Shown here piece after piece: positions 1 to 5,917 of a DNA stretch of 9,284 nt. The stretch is from Candidatus Latescibacterota bacterium (lineage in GTDB: Bacteria > Latescibacterota > UBA2968 > GCA-2709665): assembly GCA_030746455.1 (NCBI GenBank), contig JASLMQ010000945.1:1-9284 (forward strand), written 5' to 3'. The translations under genes were made by a program, and so were the position numbers. Each line of letters begins with the position of its first letter. Position 1 is the first letter of the stretch. The notes below the pieces were generated by a model, which did not search any database, was not told where the DNA came from, and saw only the letters and a program-made list of their open reading frames with translations.

Positions 1-815
1 TAATCGTACAGACTTATCCCTTCCGCCTCGGCCTGCGCGCGCAGCCGCTCGACCTCCGCCAGCGCTTCGTCGTCCTTCAGCATGGGAATCCAATCGGGTT
101 TCTCGGCCGCGCGCGTACCCTCGGGCAGTGCGGAATTGTCCGTGTACTTGCCGGTGAGAAGCCCTCCCTGCAGCACCTGGTAGGGCACCACCGCGATCCC
201 CTCCTCCCGGCAGAGAGGCAGCAGGTCCTGCTCGATGCCCCGGTTGATCAGGCTGTAGGGGGGCTGATGCACGGCCGGGCGCGGCCAGCCGCCTTCGAGG
301 CAGCTCGCCATCACCTGGCGCACCTGGTCGGCGTCGAAGTTGGACACCCCCCAGTGCCGTGCTTTGCCTTCCTGAATGAGATCGGAAAACGCCTCGATCG
401 AATCCCCGATCGGCGTACGATCGTCCGGCTTGTGCATGTAGTACAGATCGATCCGGTCCGTAGCCAGCCGCGCGAGGCTGCGGTCGCACTCACGTCGGAT
501 GTGCGCCGGGCTCAGGCCTTCATCGTCGTCCTCGGGACCGATCTTCATCCCGACCTTGGTGGCCAGAACGGCCTGGTCGCGCCTCCCCGCCAATGCCTTG
601 CCCAGGATCTGTTCGGCCACGCCTCCCGGCGAGCCGATGGTGCGTGCGTATCCTTCGTACATGTTCGCCGTGTCGATGAAGTTGATCCCGTGGTCCAGCG
701 CCCGGCGCACGATATCTATGGCATCCCTCTCCCCGACGGGACTGCCGAAGGTCATCGTGCCGAGGCACAGAGGCGAGACGCGCAGCCCGGTGGTGCCGAT
801 CTCACGGTATTCCAT
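1..815 (-). CDS. Aldo/keto reductase, 3' end cut by the window edge
   Basis: NAD(P)H-dependent oxidoreductase of the aldo/keto reductase (TIM-barrel) superfamily, probably cytoplasmic, reducing carbonyl compounds; the substrate cannot be read from sequence. 271 codons are visible and open at the left edge; most relatives have about 310-340 residues. The protein begins MEYREIGTTGLRVSPLCLG, the usual first strand. The catalytic tetrad is complete: Asp48 and Tyr53 (FIDTANMYEG), Lys87 (LATKVG) and His128 (DLYYMHKPD). The family signature GLSPAHIRRECDRSLARL lies at about 100-117, and the cofactor-side WGVSNF and VPYQVLQGGLLTGKY segments are also present. The ATG at 815 is preceded by GGAGG (819-823) with only 3 nt between, a tight but usable spacing. 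The gene starts inside the remains of a DUF4143-type ATPase gene, so its upstream region looks recently rearranged. No promoter is convincing. Confidence 0.93.
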   Translation of the reverse strand, partial: MEYREIGTTGLRVSPLCLGTMTFGSPVGERDAIDIVRRALDHGINFIDTANMYEGYARTIGSPGGVAEQILGKALAGRRDQAVLATKVGMKIGPEDDDEGLSPAHIRRECDRSLARLATDRIDLYYMHKPDDRTPIGDSIEAFSDLIQEGKARHWGVSNFDADQVRQVMASCLEGGWPRPAVHQPPYSLINRGIEQDLLPLCREEGIAVVPYQVLQGGLLTGKYTDNSALPEGTRAAEKPDWIPMLKDDEALAEVERLRAQAEAEGISLYD

Positions 816-921
816 GCTCCTCCCCCTCCGCGTCCTCCGCCTGGTAGCAGTACTTCAGGAGATGGCCGGCCATCATGTTCTCGAACCGGGGTCCGGAATC
901 GGTCACGCGGGGCCATAGCCC
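802..921 (-). pseudogene. Fragment of a DUF4143-type (AAA_14-like) ATPase gene
   Basis: Reading the minus strand from about 921 gives a short open stretch, LWPRVTDSGPRFENMMAGHL then LKYCYQAEDAEG, ending at TGA 802-804. The core RFENMMAGHLLKYCYQAEDAEG closely resembles the conserved segment of DUF4143 proteins, where I recall RFENLVASHLLK followed by a Cys/His and an ED-EG motif. Those are about 380-450-residue P-loop ATPases common in accessory DNA. Only about 35 codons remain: a TGA lies upstream at 940-942, and the following C-terminal nuclease-like part is missing. The fragment overlaps the aldo/keto reductase start by 14 nt, and its GAG-GGG-GAG-GAG codons supply that gene's ribosome-binding site. 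Family assignment is by recollection of the motif. Confidence 0.6.
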
Positions 922-1022
922 AATCTGCTCATGTGTATTTCAGAGTCAACACTAGAACACTCATGCCGCAGGATTCAGGACGATTGGTCCGCTGCCTCAC
1001 GACGAGCCCCAAACTCAACGAC

Positions 1023-1048
1023 GGCTTGCACATATCAATGCACAAACC
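1023..1048. repeat. Stem-loop downstream of the toxin gene
   Basis: The 10-nt arms 1023-1032 and 1039-1048 flank a 6-nt loop. On the minus strand, as RNA, all ten positions pair if three G-U wobbles are allowed (GGTTTGTGCA with TGTGCAAGCC). It lies about 50-70 bp past the VapC stop codon and could mark the 3' end of the toxin-antitoxin transcript, but no T-run follows on either strand, so it is not a textbook intrinsic terminator. Nothing else identifiable lies in 945-1094. Confidence 0.25.
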
Positions 1049-1094
1049 ATTGTTTCAGAAAGGCATAGATGCAAGTCCTGGCATCCACTCGGTC

Positions 1095-1532
1095 CTATCT
1101 CACGGCCAGGGGATTGTGGGCCTTGAGCGTCCCGAACCGGGAGAAATCACGGTCGGCCGTCCAGAGCGTCTGCACGCCGTGGTGAGTGCAGATGGCTGCA
1201 ACGCGTGCGTCGTGGACCGCAGGGCCTGCGATCCGGCCATCGATAGCAAGTCTCTTCAACACCTCCAAGTAGCCTGATTCCTCGCCTATCATCTCACACA
1301 TTGGGGAGACCAGCCAGGCATCCAGAGCCTTCAGAGCAGTCGCCGTTGGGCTTGGAGGCCTGTAGAGCCTCGGGTGCGTGGTGATGGCGAGGAACTCGTG
1401 CAGGCAGGGCCACGGAATGGCCCACCGGTTGCCGCTTTCCGCCAGCTCCAGAAGCGCTGCCAGCGCCTGCTGATGGAACTCGGCATCCTCACGATGCGCA
1501 TAGACAAGCAGGTTCGTATCCACGGCGGTCAT
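1095..1532 (-). CDS. vapC: VapC-type PIN-domain ribonuclease toxin
   Basis: Toxin of a type II toxin-antitoxin pair; proteins of this family are Mg2+-dependent endoribonucleases that cleave RNA (often tRNA or rRNA) when the antitoxin is degraded. The 145-residue length is normal. The acidic PIN-fold residues are all in place: Asp5 in the N-terminal MTAVDTNLLVYAHR, Glu46 in CLHEFLAI, Asp108 in HDARVAAI, and Asp127 (or Asp129) in TADRDFSRF, so the enzyme is predicted to be active. The ATG overlaps the antitoxin stop in an ATGA (1529-1532), implying translational coupling and antitoxin-first expression. The target RNA cannot be told from sequence. The intact reading frame contrasts with the broken genes on either side, as expected for an element that selects for its own retention. 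Confidence 0.92.
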   Translation of the reverse strand: MTAVDTNLLVYAHREDAEFHQQALAALLELAESGNRWAIPWPCLHEFLAITTHPRLYRPPSPTATALKALDAWLVSPMCEMIGEESGYLEVLKRLAIDGRIAGPAVHDARVAAICTHHGVQTLWTADRDFSRFGTLKAHNPLAVR

Positions 1533-1774
1533 GCGCCGCGCCCCTCGTAGGCGACCTCACGGATGCGTTCCCAGCTTGCCCCCTCGAACTCCGGCGAGAG
1601 ACCCTTTCCCTTGAAGGTAACGGGCTGAACCCTGCACGGCCCCCTGCTCGCGCGCTTCTCGATCACCATTCGGAGCCCCTCTTCGGCGAGACTGCGAAGG
1701 GTCACCTTCTGCTCCCGAGCCAGCCGCTTTGCCCGGTTGAGCAGGCTGTCGGATATGTCGAGTGTCGTCTTCAT
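1529..1774 (-). CDS. vapB: VapB-type ribbon-helix-helix antitoxin
   Basis: An 81-residue antitoxin partner of the adjacent PIN toxin. Residues 1-41 (MKTTLDISDSLLNRAKRLA, then TLRSLAEEGLRMVIEKR) form the ribbon-helix-helix DNA-binding region: a short strand followed by two helices. The C-terminal tail GLSPEFEGASWERIREVAYE, ending GRGA, matches the toxin-binding tail typical of this VapB group (I recall forms ending in YEGRG). The start at 1774 was chosen because the family begins MKTTLDI. A longer frame from 1828 would add 18 residues translated through the palindromic operator and is unlikely. No Shine-Dalgarno sequence precedes 1774, and a promoter-like pair lies immediately upstream, so the message may be leaderless. 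The protein probably binds the palindrome at 1809-1824 to repress its own operon. Confidence 0.9.
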   Translation of the reverse strand: MKTTLDISDSLLNRAKRLAREQKVTLRSLAEEGLRMVIEKRASRGPCRVQPVTFKGKGLSPEFEGASWERIREVAYEGRGA

Positions 1775-1780
1775 AGCGTC

Positions 1781-1809
1781 AATATCGGCAATATACCCAT
1801 AGCAGTCAA
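1781..1809 (-). promoter_or_regulatory. Candidate vapBC promoter, leaderless arrangement
   Basis: On the minus strand TTGACT (1809-1804) matches the -35 consensus at 5 of 6 positions. A 17-nt spacer separates it from GATATT (1786-1781), a 4 of 6 match to the -10. Only GACGCT separates this -10 from the antitoxin ATG, so transcription would begin at or next to the start codon. The -35 sits between repeated ACCCATA half-sites, where a bound antitoxin would block polymerase. The -10 is weak, so the assignment is tentative. Confidence 0.45.
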
Positions 1810-1824
1810 CCCATATATATGGGT
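1795..1824. promoter_or_regulatory. Candidate VapB operator: 16-bp palindrome plus an extra half-site
   Basis: ACCCATATATATGGGT at 1809-1824 is a perfect 16-bp palindrome. A third copy of its half-site, ACCCATA, lies at 1795-1801, exactly 14 bp from the copy at 1809-1815 and in the same orientation. The group flanks and overlaps the candidate -35 element just upstream of the antitoxin gene. Paired and repeated half-sites are usual for ribbon-helix-helix autoregulators such as VapB, so this is the likely site of operon self-repression. Confidence 0.6.
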
Positions 1825-1846
1825 CCATCGATTGGTCCAGACGAAT

Positions 1847-1870
1847 GGCCTGCGCGATACCACGCAGGCC
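1847..1870. repeat. Inverted repeat, 8-bp arms
   Basis: GGCCTGCG (1847-1854) and CGCAGGCC (1863-1870) form a perfect 8-bp, G+C-rich stem with an 8-nt loop, followed on the plus strand by only TTT. It lies between the epimerase pseudogene and the vapBC promoter. It could be a weak terminator for minus-strand transcripts arriving from upstream, or a leftover of an insertion. The rest of 1825-1966 shows no gene. Confidence 0.4.
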
Positions 1871-1966
1871 TTTGCACTACAGTAGCTTGGAGGACGATAC
1901 GGGTCTACTCGACGTTGACTCAAGCGGCCTTGGCCTGGCGAGATCTGTGGTATCTGCCGGTGGGGT

Positions 1967-2445
1967 CTACTCGGTCTCAGATCTCTCCTCGTGGCAGCCT
2001 GATCCTCCCGCGGCTTCGTCTCGGATCCGCTGCCAGGAGTAGTCCGCGGACCAGCCCAGGGCCTTCTTCAGGGCTTTGTTCGAGAATGGACAGGCATGGC
2101 CGTCGACGACCGCGTCAACCTGCGTGGCTGCCGGCAGAAACTCGGCAATCAACTCGCGAACAGGTACGTCCAGGTAGACGTCATCGGCGGCGACATTCAG
2201 CGGACGGTCGTCTGAGACCAGAACGCATCGCAGGGGACACTGCCCATGTGGATCACGCCATCGGCTCCGGCGAACACGTCATTGAGTCCCGAGTCCTTCA
2301 CCAGATCGAGCTGGACATAGCCTGCTTCTGCAGGCGCCGGAGGAACGATATCCAGCGGAACGACATCATATCCGGACCTCTCCAGGATCCTGGCAATGCT
2401 CTTGCCGGTGGCGCCTTTGGCGCCAGTGACGACAATGCGTTTCAT
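1967..2445 (-). pseudogene. NAD(P)-dependent epimerase/dehydratase (extended SDR), middle deleted and frameshifted
   Basis: Two ends of one gene remain. The N-terminal part starts at 2445 with MKRIVVTGAKGATGKSIA, a Rossmann strand plus the TGxxGxxG nucleotide-binding loop, and runs about 80 codons through GYDVVPLDIV and GADGVIHMGSVPCDAFWS to a TGA at 2197-2199. Just there, in a different frame, begins LNVAADDVYLDVPVRELIAE (from 2200), followed by FLPA and a tail with FSNKALKKALGW and SWQRIRDE, which matches the C-terminal part of the same family; it stops at 1967-1969. Relatives have roughly 260-320 residues, so about 120-160 internal residues, including the YxxxK catalytic segment, are missing. 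The reading frame also changes at the join (about 2198-2212). The product would be inactive. The ribosome-binding site is poor (GGGGAC). Confidence 0.8.
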
Positions 2446-2482
2446 CGGCCCGTCCCCGTGATCTGAATTCTGGGCGATGCCG

Positions 2483-2494
2483 CAGGACGTCCTG
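2483..2494. promoter_or_regulatory. Perfect 12-bp palindrome upstream of the epimerase pseudogene
   Basis: CAGGACGTCCTG is self-complementary over 12 bp and lies about 40 bp upstream of the pseudogene start. Its position would suit a regulator-binding site for the former epimerase gene, but no regulator is known and a chance palindrome of this length is possible. Confidence 0.25.
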
Positions 2495-2531
2495 TTCTGA
2501 CGCAACGTGTATGGTGGGCGATAATGGCCTG

Positions 2532-2557
2532 TCCACCGAAGCCTTGGCGGAGGTGGA
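2532..2557. repeat. REP-like imperfect hairpin
   Basis: A 26-nt imperfect inverted repeat with outer arms TCCACC (2532-2537) and GGTGGA (2552-2557), inner arms GCC (2541-2543) and GGC (2546-2548), a 3x3 internal mismatch of G/A bases and a very short loop. It resembles a class of short palindromes (TCCRCC...GGYGGA type) that I recall scattered between genes in many environmental bacterial genomes. It abuts the tRNA-like fragment exactly at 2557/2558. Calling it a dispersed repeat is inference, because only one copy is in the window. Confidence 0.5.
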
Positions 2558-2591
2558 ACCCGAACCAGTGACCCCCTGCTTGTAGAGTAGG
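2558..2591 (-). pseudogene. Remnant of a tRNA 3' half (Val-like anticodon)
   Basis: On the minus strand this reads like tRNA positions 27-60. CCTAC (2587-2591) and GCAGG (2575-2579) form an anticodon stem at 4 of 5 positions, enclosing a 7-nt loop TCTACAA with TAC as the anticodon (valine). Then come a GGGTC variable region, ACTGG, and TTCGGGT, which looks like a T-loop. The 3' strand of the T-stem should be CCAGT, but the sequence turns into the hairpin at 2532-2557 instead. Position 33 is C rather than the near-universal T, and the D-arm and acceptor stem are absent. It is therefore not a functional tRNA; it is probably the scar of an integration into a tRNA gene. Confidence 0.5.
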
Positions 2592-2779
2592 CGATGGCCG
2601 TTTATAAACAACCACTTATAGAAACGTAGCGCACGCTGTAACACACGCCCAGAGGCCCTCATGAGTCCTGATGGGTGTCGACGGGGCGTGCTTCCTTCTC
2701 GTGTCTCATCCGCAGGCGAACACCTCTGGAGCAAGCACGTGGAGGTTCTTAGTTCGGACGTTACGCATCGTGCGAATGA
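2592..2779. other. Gene-free stretch downstream of the RND operon
   Basis: Together with the remnants above, this is the longest gap without an intact gene. It includes a locally AT-rich patch (about 2600-2630) with the 10-bp palindrome GTTTATAAAC (2600-2609). Past the RND pump stop there is only a weak interrupted inverted repeat (about 2726-2755) without a T-run. I see no convincing terminator, gene or RNA here. Confidence 0.5.
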
Positions 2780-5700
2780 TCACGCTTCGCTCCCCGCGCC
2801 CTTTCCTCTCGCCTGAAACATCAGATACAGCAACGGAAGCACGAACAAGGTGAGTGCCGTTGAGGTCAGCACGCCGCCCACCACCACGGTTGCCAGCGGC
2901 CGCTGGACCTCGGACCCGACGCCTGTGGAAATCGCCATCGGCACGAAGCCCGCGGCATCCGTAACGGCGGTGGCGAGGACGGGGCGCAGCCGCTGCATGG
3001 CGGCGCCGGTGACGGATTCCTTGAGCGCGTTCCCCCGGTCGAGGAAGCTGCGGATCGCGGTGACCATGATCTGGCCGTTCAGGACCGCGATGCCGGACAA
3101 CGCGATGAAGCCGATGGCCGCGCTGACGCTGAACGGCATCCCGCGCAGGGCCAGCGCGAATACGCCGCCGACCAGGGCGAAGGGGATACCCGTGTAGATC
3201 AGCAGCACCTCCCGGATGCGCTTCAGGCTCAGAAGAAGCAGGAAGAACACCATCAGGAGGGTGGCTGGAACGACGAGGGCCAGTCGGTCCCGAGCTCGTT
3301 CGAGATTCTCGAACTGGCCGCCCCATTCGATGATGTAGCCCGTGGGCAGGTGGACATCGGCTGCGATGCGTTTCCGGGCTTCGTCGATAAACGACGTCAC
3401 GTCTCGCCCCACGACATTACACTGCACTCGCATGACCCGTCGCCCCCACTCCCGGTTGATGGTGGACACCCCGGTCGTGTCCTGGATCGACGCCAGCATC
3501 CGGAGCGGGATGCGCTGGCCGCTCTCCGTCGAAACCGGCATCTTCTCGAGAAGCCGGGGATTACGTCGGTAGTCGTCGGGCAGCCGCACCGCCAGGTCGA
3601 AGCGGCGCTGGCCTTCATACACCTCGCCCACGTGATGCCCCCCGACGGCCTCCACGAACTCCAGCACGTGCCCGGCCGGCACGCCGTGGCGGGCAAGGGC
3701 CGGCTGGTCCACCACCACGCGAAGTAGCGGCTGGCCCGTCAACTGATCGGCGGCGATGTCTGATTGGCCGGGAGTCTGCAGAAGCACGCGCTGAATGTCG
3801 TCGCTGATCCTCACCAGTTCCTCGAAATCGTCCCCGTAGATCTTGATGCCCAGGTCCGACCGGATGCCGGAGATCATCTCGTTGAGCCGCATCTCGATCG
3901 GTTGGGTGAAGACCATGTTCAGGCCGGGAAGGTCGGCGAGTTCTTCCTGCATGGCGGCCACAAGCTCGGCCTGACTCTCGGCACGCGTCCACCTCCCACG
4001 GGGGGTGAGGGATACGAAGATGTCCGTCAGCTCCGTTCCCATTGGGTCGGTGGCCACTTCGGCGGTCCCGATACGGCTCCACACGTGCCGCACTTCATCT
4101 GGAAACGCTCCCCGCAGAATGCGTTCGATGCGCGTGTTGTAGTCCACCGACTGCTCGATGGAAACGCCCGCCAGGCGGATCGTATTGATGGTGACCGACC
4201 CTTCACTCAACCGCGGAATGAACTCGCCCCCCAGCCTCATCGCTTGCCAGCCGGTTAGCGCCAGCAGTAGGACCACCCCGCCCAGCACAGCCGACCGGTG
4301 GCGAGCCGCCAGGTCGAGCAGACGTCCGTATGACGGAACGACCCACCGTTCCAACGGGTCCTTCCGGCGGCTTTCCCGTTCCGGCAGGAAGATGCTACCC
4401 AGGACCGGCGACAGCGTGAGGGAGATCACCAGCGCGGCCAGCAGCGCAAACATGAAGGTCCAGGCCATCGGCTTGAACATCTTCCCCTCGATGCCCTGAA
4501 GCGTCAGAATCGGCAGGAAAACGATCAGGATGATGCCGATGCCGAACGTGATAGGGCGCGCCATCTCCCTTCCCGAGGCGATGATCGTGTCCGCACGCTC
4601 CTTCGCCGTCAACGGCCTGCCAAGCGCTCGCGAACGTTCCGAGAGGTTGCGTATATTCGCCTCCGTCATCACCACCGACCCGTCGATGATAATGCCGAAG
4701 TCGATGGCGCCGAGGCTCAGCAGACTGGCCACGATGGCGAACTCGTACATCCCAAGCACTGCGAACAGCATCGCCACAGGGATTACGAGGGCGACCAGCA
4801 TCCCCGCACGAAGGTTCCCCAGGAGTACGAATAGAACCAGCACAACCAGTACCGCGCCCGCCGCCAGATTGTGCTCGACCGTTTGGATGACCGAGCGGGT
4901 CAGCTCCGTTCGCTCGTACACGATCTCGACGATCACATCGTCGGGCAGGAACGGCCGAACGTTGTCCAACTGGGCTTTCAGGCGTTCGGTGACCCCCTTG
5001 CCATTTTCCCCCATCAGCATGAATGCGAGACCCAGCACCACTTCTCCTCGGCCGTCGGCCGTCACGGCGCCCCGGCGGATTTCTCGGTCGATCCTCACCT
5101 CCTCGGCCACGTCCTGGATGCGGACGGGATTGCCGGCATAGGAAGCGACCACCACGCCTTCGATATCCTCGATGTTCGACACCCGGCCAACGCCCTGCAC
5201 GAGCTGAGACCATCCGCCGGATGTGATGACCCCTCCGCCCACGTTCCGGTTGTTCGCTTCGAGCGCCTCATAAACGTCATCCAGCGTCAGCTCATACTTG
5301 ACGAGGGCCTCCGGCGAGACCACCACGTGGTACTGGCGGACATCGCCGCCCCAGGAATTCACCTCCGCCACGCCCGGTACCTTCCGCAGTTCCGGCTTCA
5401 CCACCCAATCGTGGAGGGTTCGCAGTTCCCCGAGGCTGCGAGCGGGGTTCTCGGACCGAAGGACATAGTGAAAGATCTCACCCAGGCCGGTGGAGATGGG
5501 GCCCAGCTGAGGGCGCTGGATGCCCAGCGGGAGCTCCACGCCGCTGATCCGTTCGGAGATGTACTGCCGCGCCACCGTAATCTCCGTGGCGTCGTCGAAC
5601 GTCGCCACCACCTGGGAAAAGCCGAACTTCGACACGGAGCGAACGTCGACCAGACCCGGCAGCCCCCCAATGGATAGCTCGACGGGAAGCGTGATCTGCT

Positions 5701-5887
5701 GCTCGATCTCCTCGGGACTCAGGGCCGGAGCAACGGTGTTGATCTGAACCTGGACCGGTGTGGTGTCCGGAAACGCATCCACCGGCAGATGAACCAGGCA
5801 CCAGGCACCGACTGCAATTCCGCCAGCGAACAGGAGCAGGACCAGGAGCCTGTTCCGGACCGCGTACTCGACGATATGTCCTAACAT
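2780..5887 (-). CDS. czcA: CzcA-family heavy-metal RND efflux pump
   Basis: Inner-membrane proton-driven pump of the heavy-metal-efflux RND family, the engine of a CBA complex. 1035 residues is the usual length. It has a first membrane helix at about 11-33, then VHLPVDAFPDTTPVQVQINT typical of the family, two periplasmic porter loops (about 40-335 and 555-870), and clusters of membrane helices at about 340-500 and 870-1025. The proton-relay motif in helix 4 is complete: DFGIIIDGSVVMTE with Asp396, Asp402 and Glu409, spaced as in CzcA. Near 559-576 (EFIPRLSEGSVTINTIRLAG) the position where CusA carries its first copper-binding Met is not Met, which argues for divalent ions (Zn, Co, Cd or Ni) over Cu/Ag. 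The start at 5887 follows GAGG (5893-5896) and lies 30 nt after the adaptor stop, so the gene is cotranscribed. The exact substrate is not determinable. Confidence 0.96.
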   Translation of the reverse strand: MLGHIVEYAVRNRLLVLLLFAGGIAVGAWCLVHLPVDAFPDTTPVQVQINTVAPALSPEEIEQQITLPVELSIGGLPGLVDVRSVSKFGFSQVVATFDDATEITVARQYISERISGVELPLGIQRPQLGPISTGLGEIFHYVLRSENPARSLGELRTLHDWVVKPELRKVPGVAEVNSWGGDVRQYHVVVSPEALVKYELTLDDVYEALEANNRNVGGGVITSGGWSQLVQGVGRVSNIEDIEGVVVASYAGNPVRIQDVAEEVRIDREIRRGAVTADGRGEVVLGLAFMLMGENGKGVTERLKAQLDNVRPFLPDDVIVEIVYERTELTRSVIQTVEHNLAAGAVLVVLVLFVLLGNLRAGMLVALVIPVAMLFAVLGMYEFAIVASLLSLGAIDFGIIIDGSVVMTEANIRNLSERSRALGRPLTAKERADTIIASGREMARPITFGIGIILIVFLPILTLQGIEGKMFKPMAWTFMFALLAALVISLTLSPVLGSIFLPERESRRKDPLERWVVPSYGRLLDLAARHRSAVLGGVVLLLALTGWQAMRLGGEFIPRLSEGSVTINTIRLAGVSIEQSVDYNTRIERILRGAFPDEVRHVWSRIGTAEVATDPMGTELTDIFVSLTPRGRWTRAESQAELVAAMQEELADLPGLNMVFTQPIEMRLNEMISGIRSDLGIKIYGDDFEELVRISDDIQRVLLQTPGQSDIAADQLTGQPLLRVVVDQPALARHGVPAGHVLEFVEAVGGHHVGEVYEGQRRFDLAVRLPDDYRRNPRLLEKMPVSTESGQRIPLRMLASIQDTTGVSTINREWGRRVMRVQCNVVGRDVTSFIDEARKRIAADVHLPTGYIIEWGGQFENLERARDRLALVVPATLLMVFFLLLLSLKRIREVLLIYTGIPFALVGGVFALALRGMPFSVSAAIGFIALSGIAVLNGQIMVTAIRSFLDRGNALKESVTGAAMQRLRPVLATAVTDAAGFVPMAISTGVGSEVQRPLATVVVGGVLTSTALTLFVLPLLYLMFQARGKGAGSEA

Positions 5888-5917
5888 AGGTACCTCACGC
5901 GAAGCAGTCGGTTGGGG

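Noticed and set aside
861..874. Perfect 14-bp palindrome GATGGCCGGCCATC
   Set aside because: It falls in the coding remnant of the DUF4143 gene (codons for MMAGHL), where G+C-rich chance palindromes are expected.
267..1277. Long plus-strand open frame of 336 codons
   Set aside because: It runs antisense across the aldo/keto reductase, the DUF4143 scrap and the VapC gene, has a low-complexity Arg/Pro-rich translation and no family features.
1775..1828. Longer antitoxin start at 1828
   Set aside because: It would translate the operator palindrome into 18 residues not seen in the family; MKTTLDI at 1774 is the usual N terminus.
2545..2591. Functional tRNA-Val gene
   Set aside because: No D-arm, no acceptor stem, broken T-stem and C at position 33.
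2366..2734. 122-codon minus-strand open frame spanning the tRNA and REP region
   Set aside because: It crosses the tRNA scar and hairpin and enters the epimerase pseudogene out of frame; no protein features.
2726..2755. Possible terminator after the RND pump gene
   Set aside because: The inverted repeat is interrupted by bulges and has no T-run; too weak to call.
4395..5213. Other long open frames inside the efflux genes on both strands (for example 4395-5213 minus, 4871-5677 plus, 3764-4258 plus, 7145-7705 plus)
   Set aside because: Shadows of the czcA, czcB and czcC reading frames in G+C-rich DNA; translations are Arg/Pro-rich with no domain signature.
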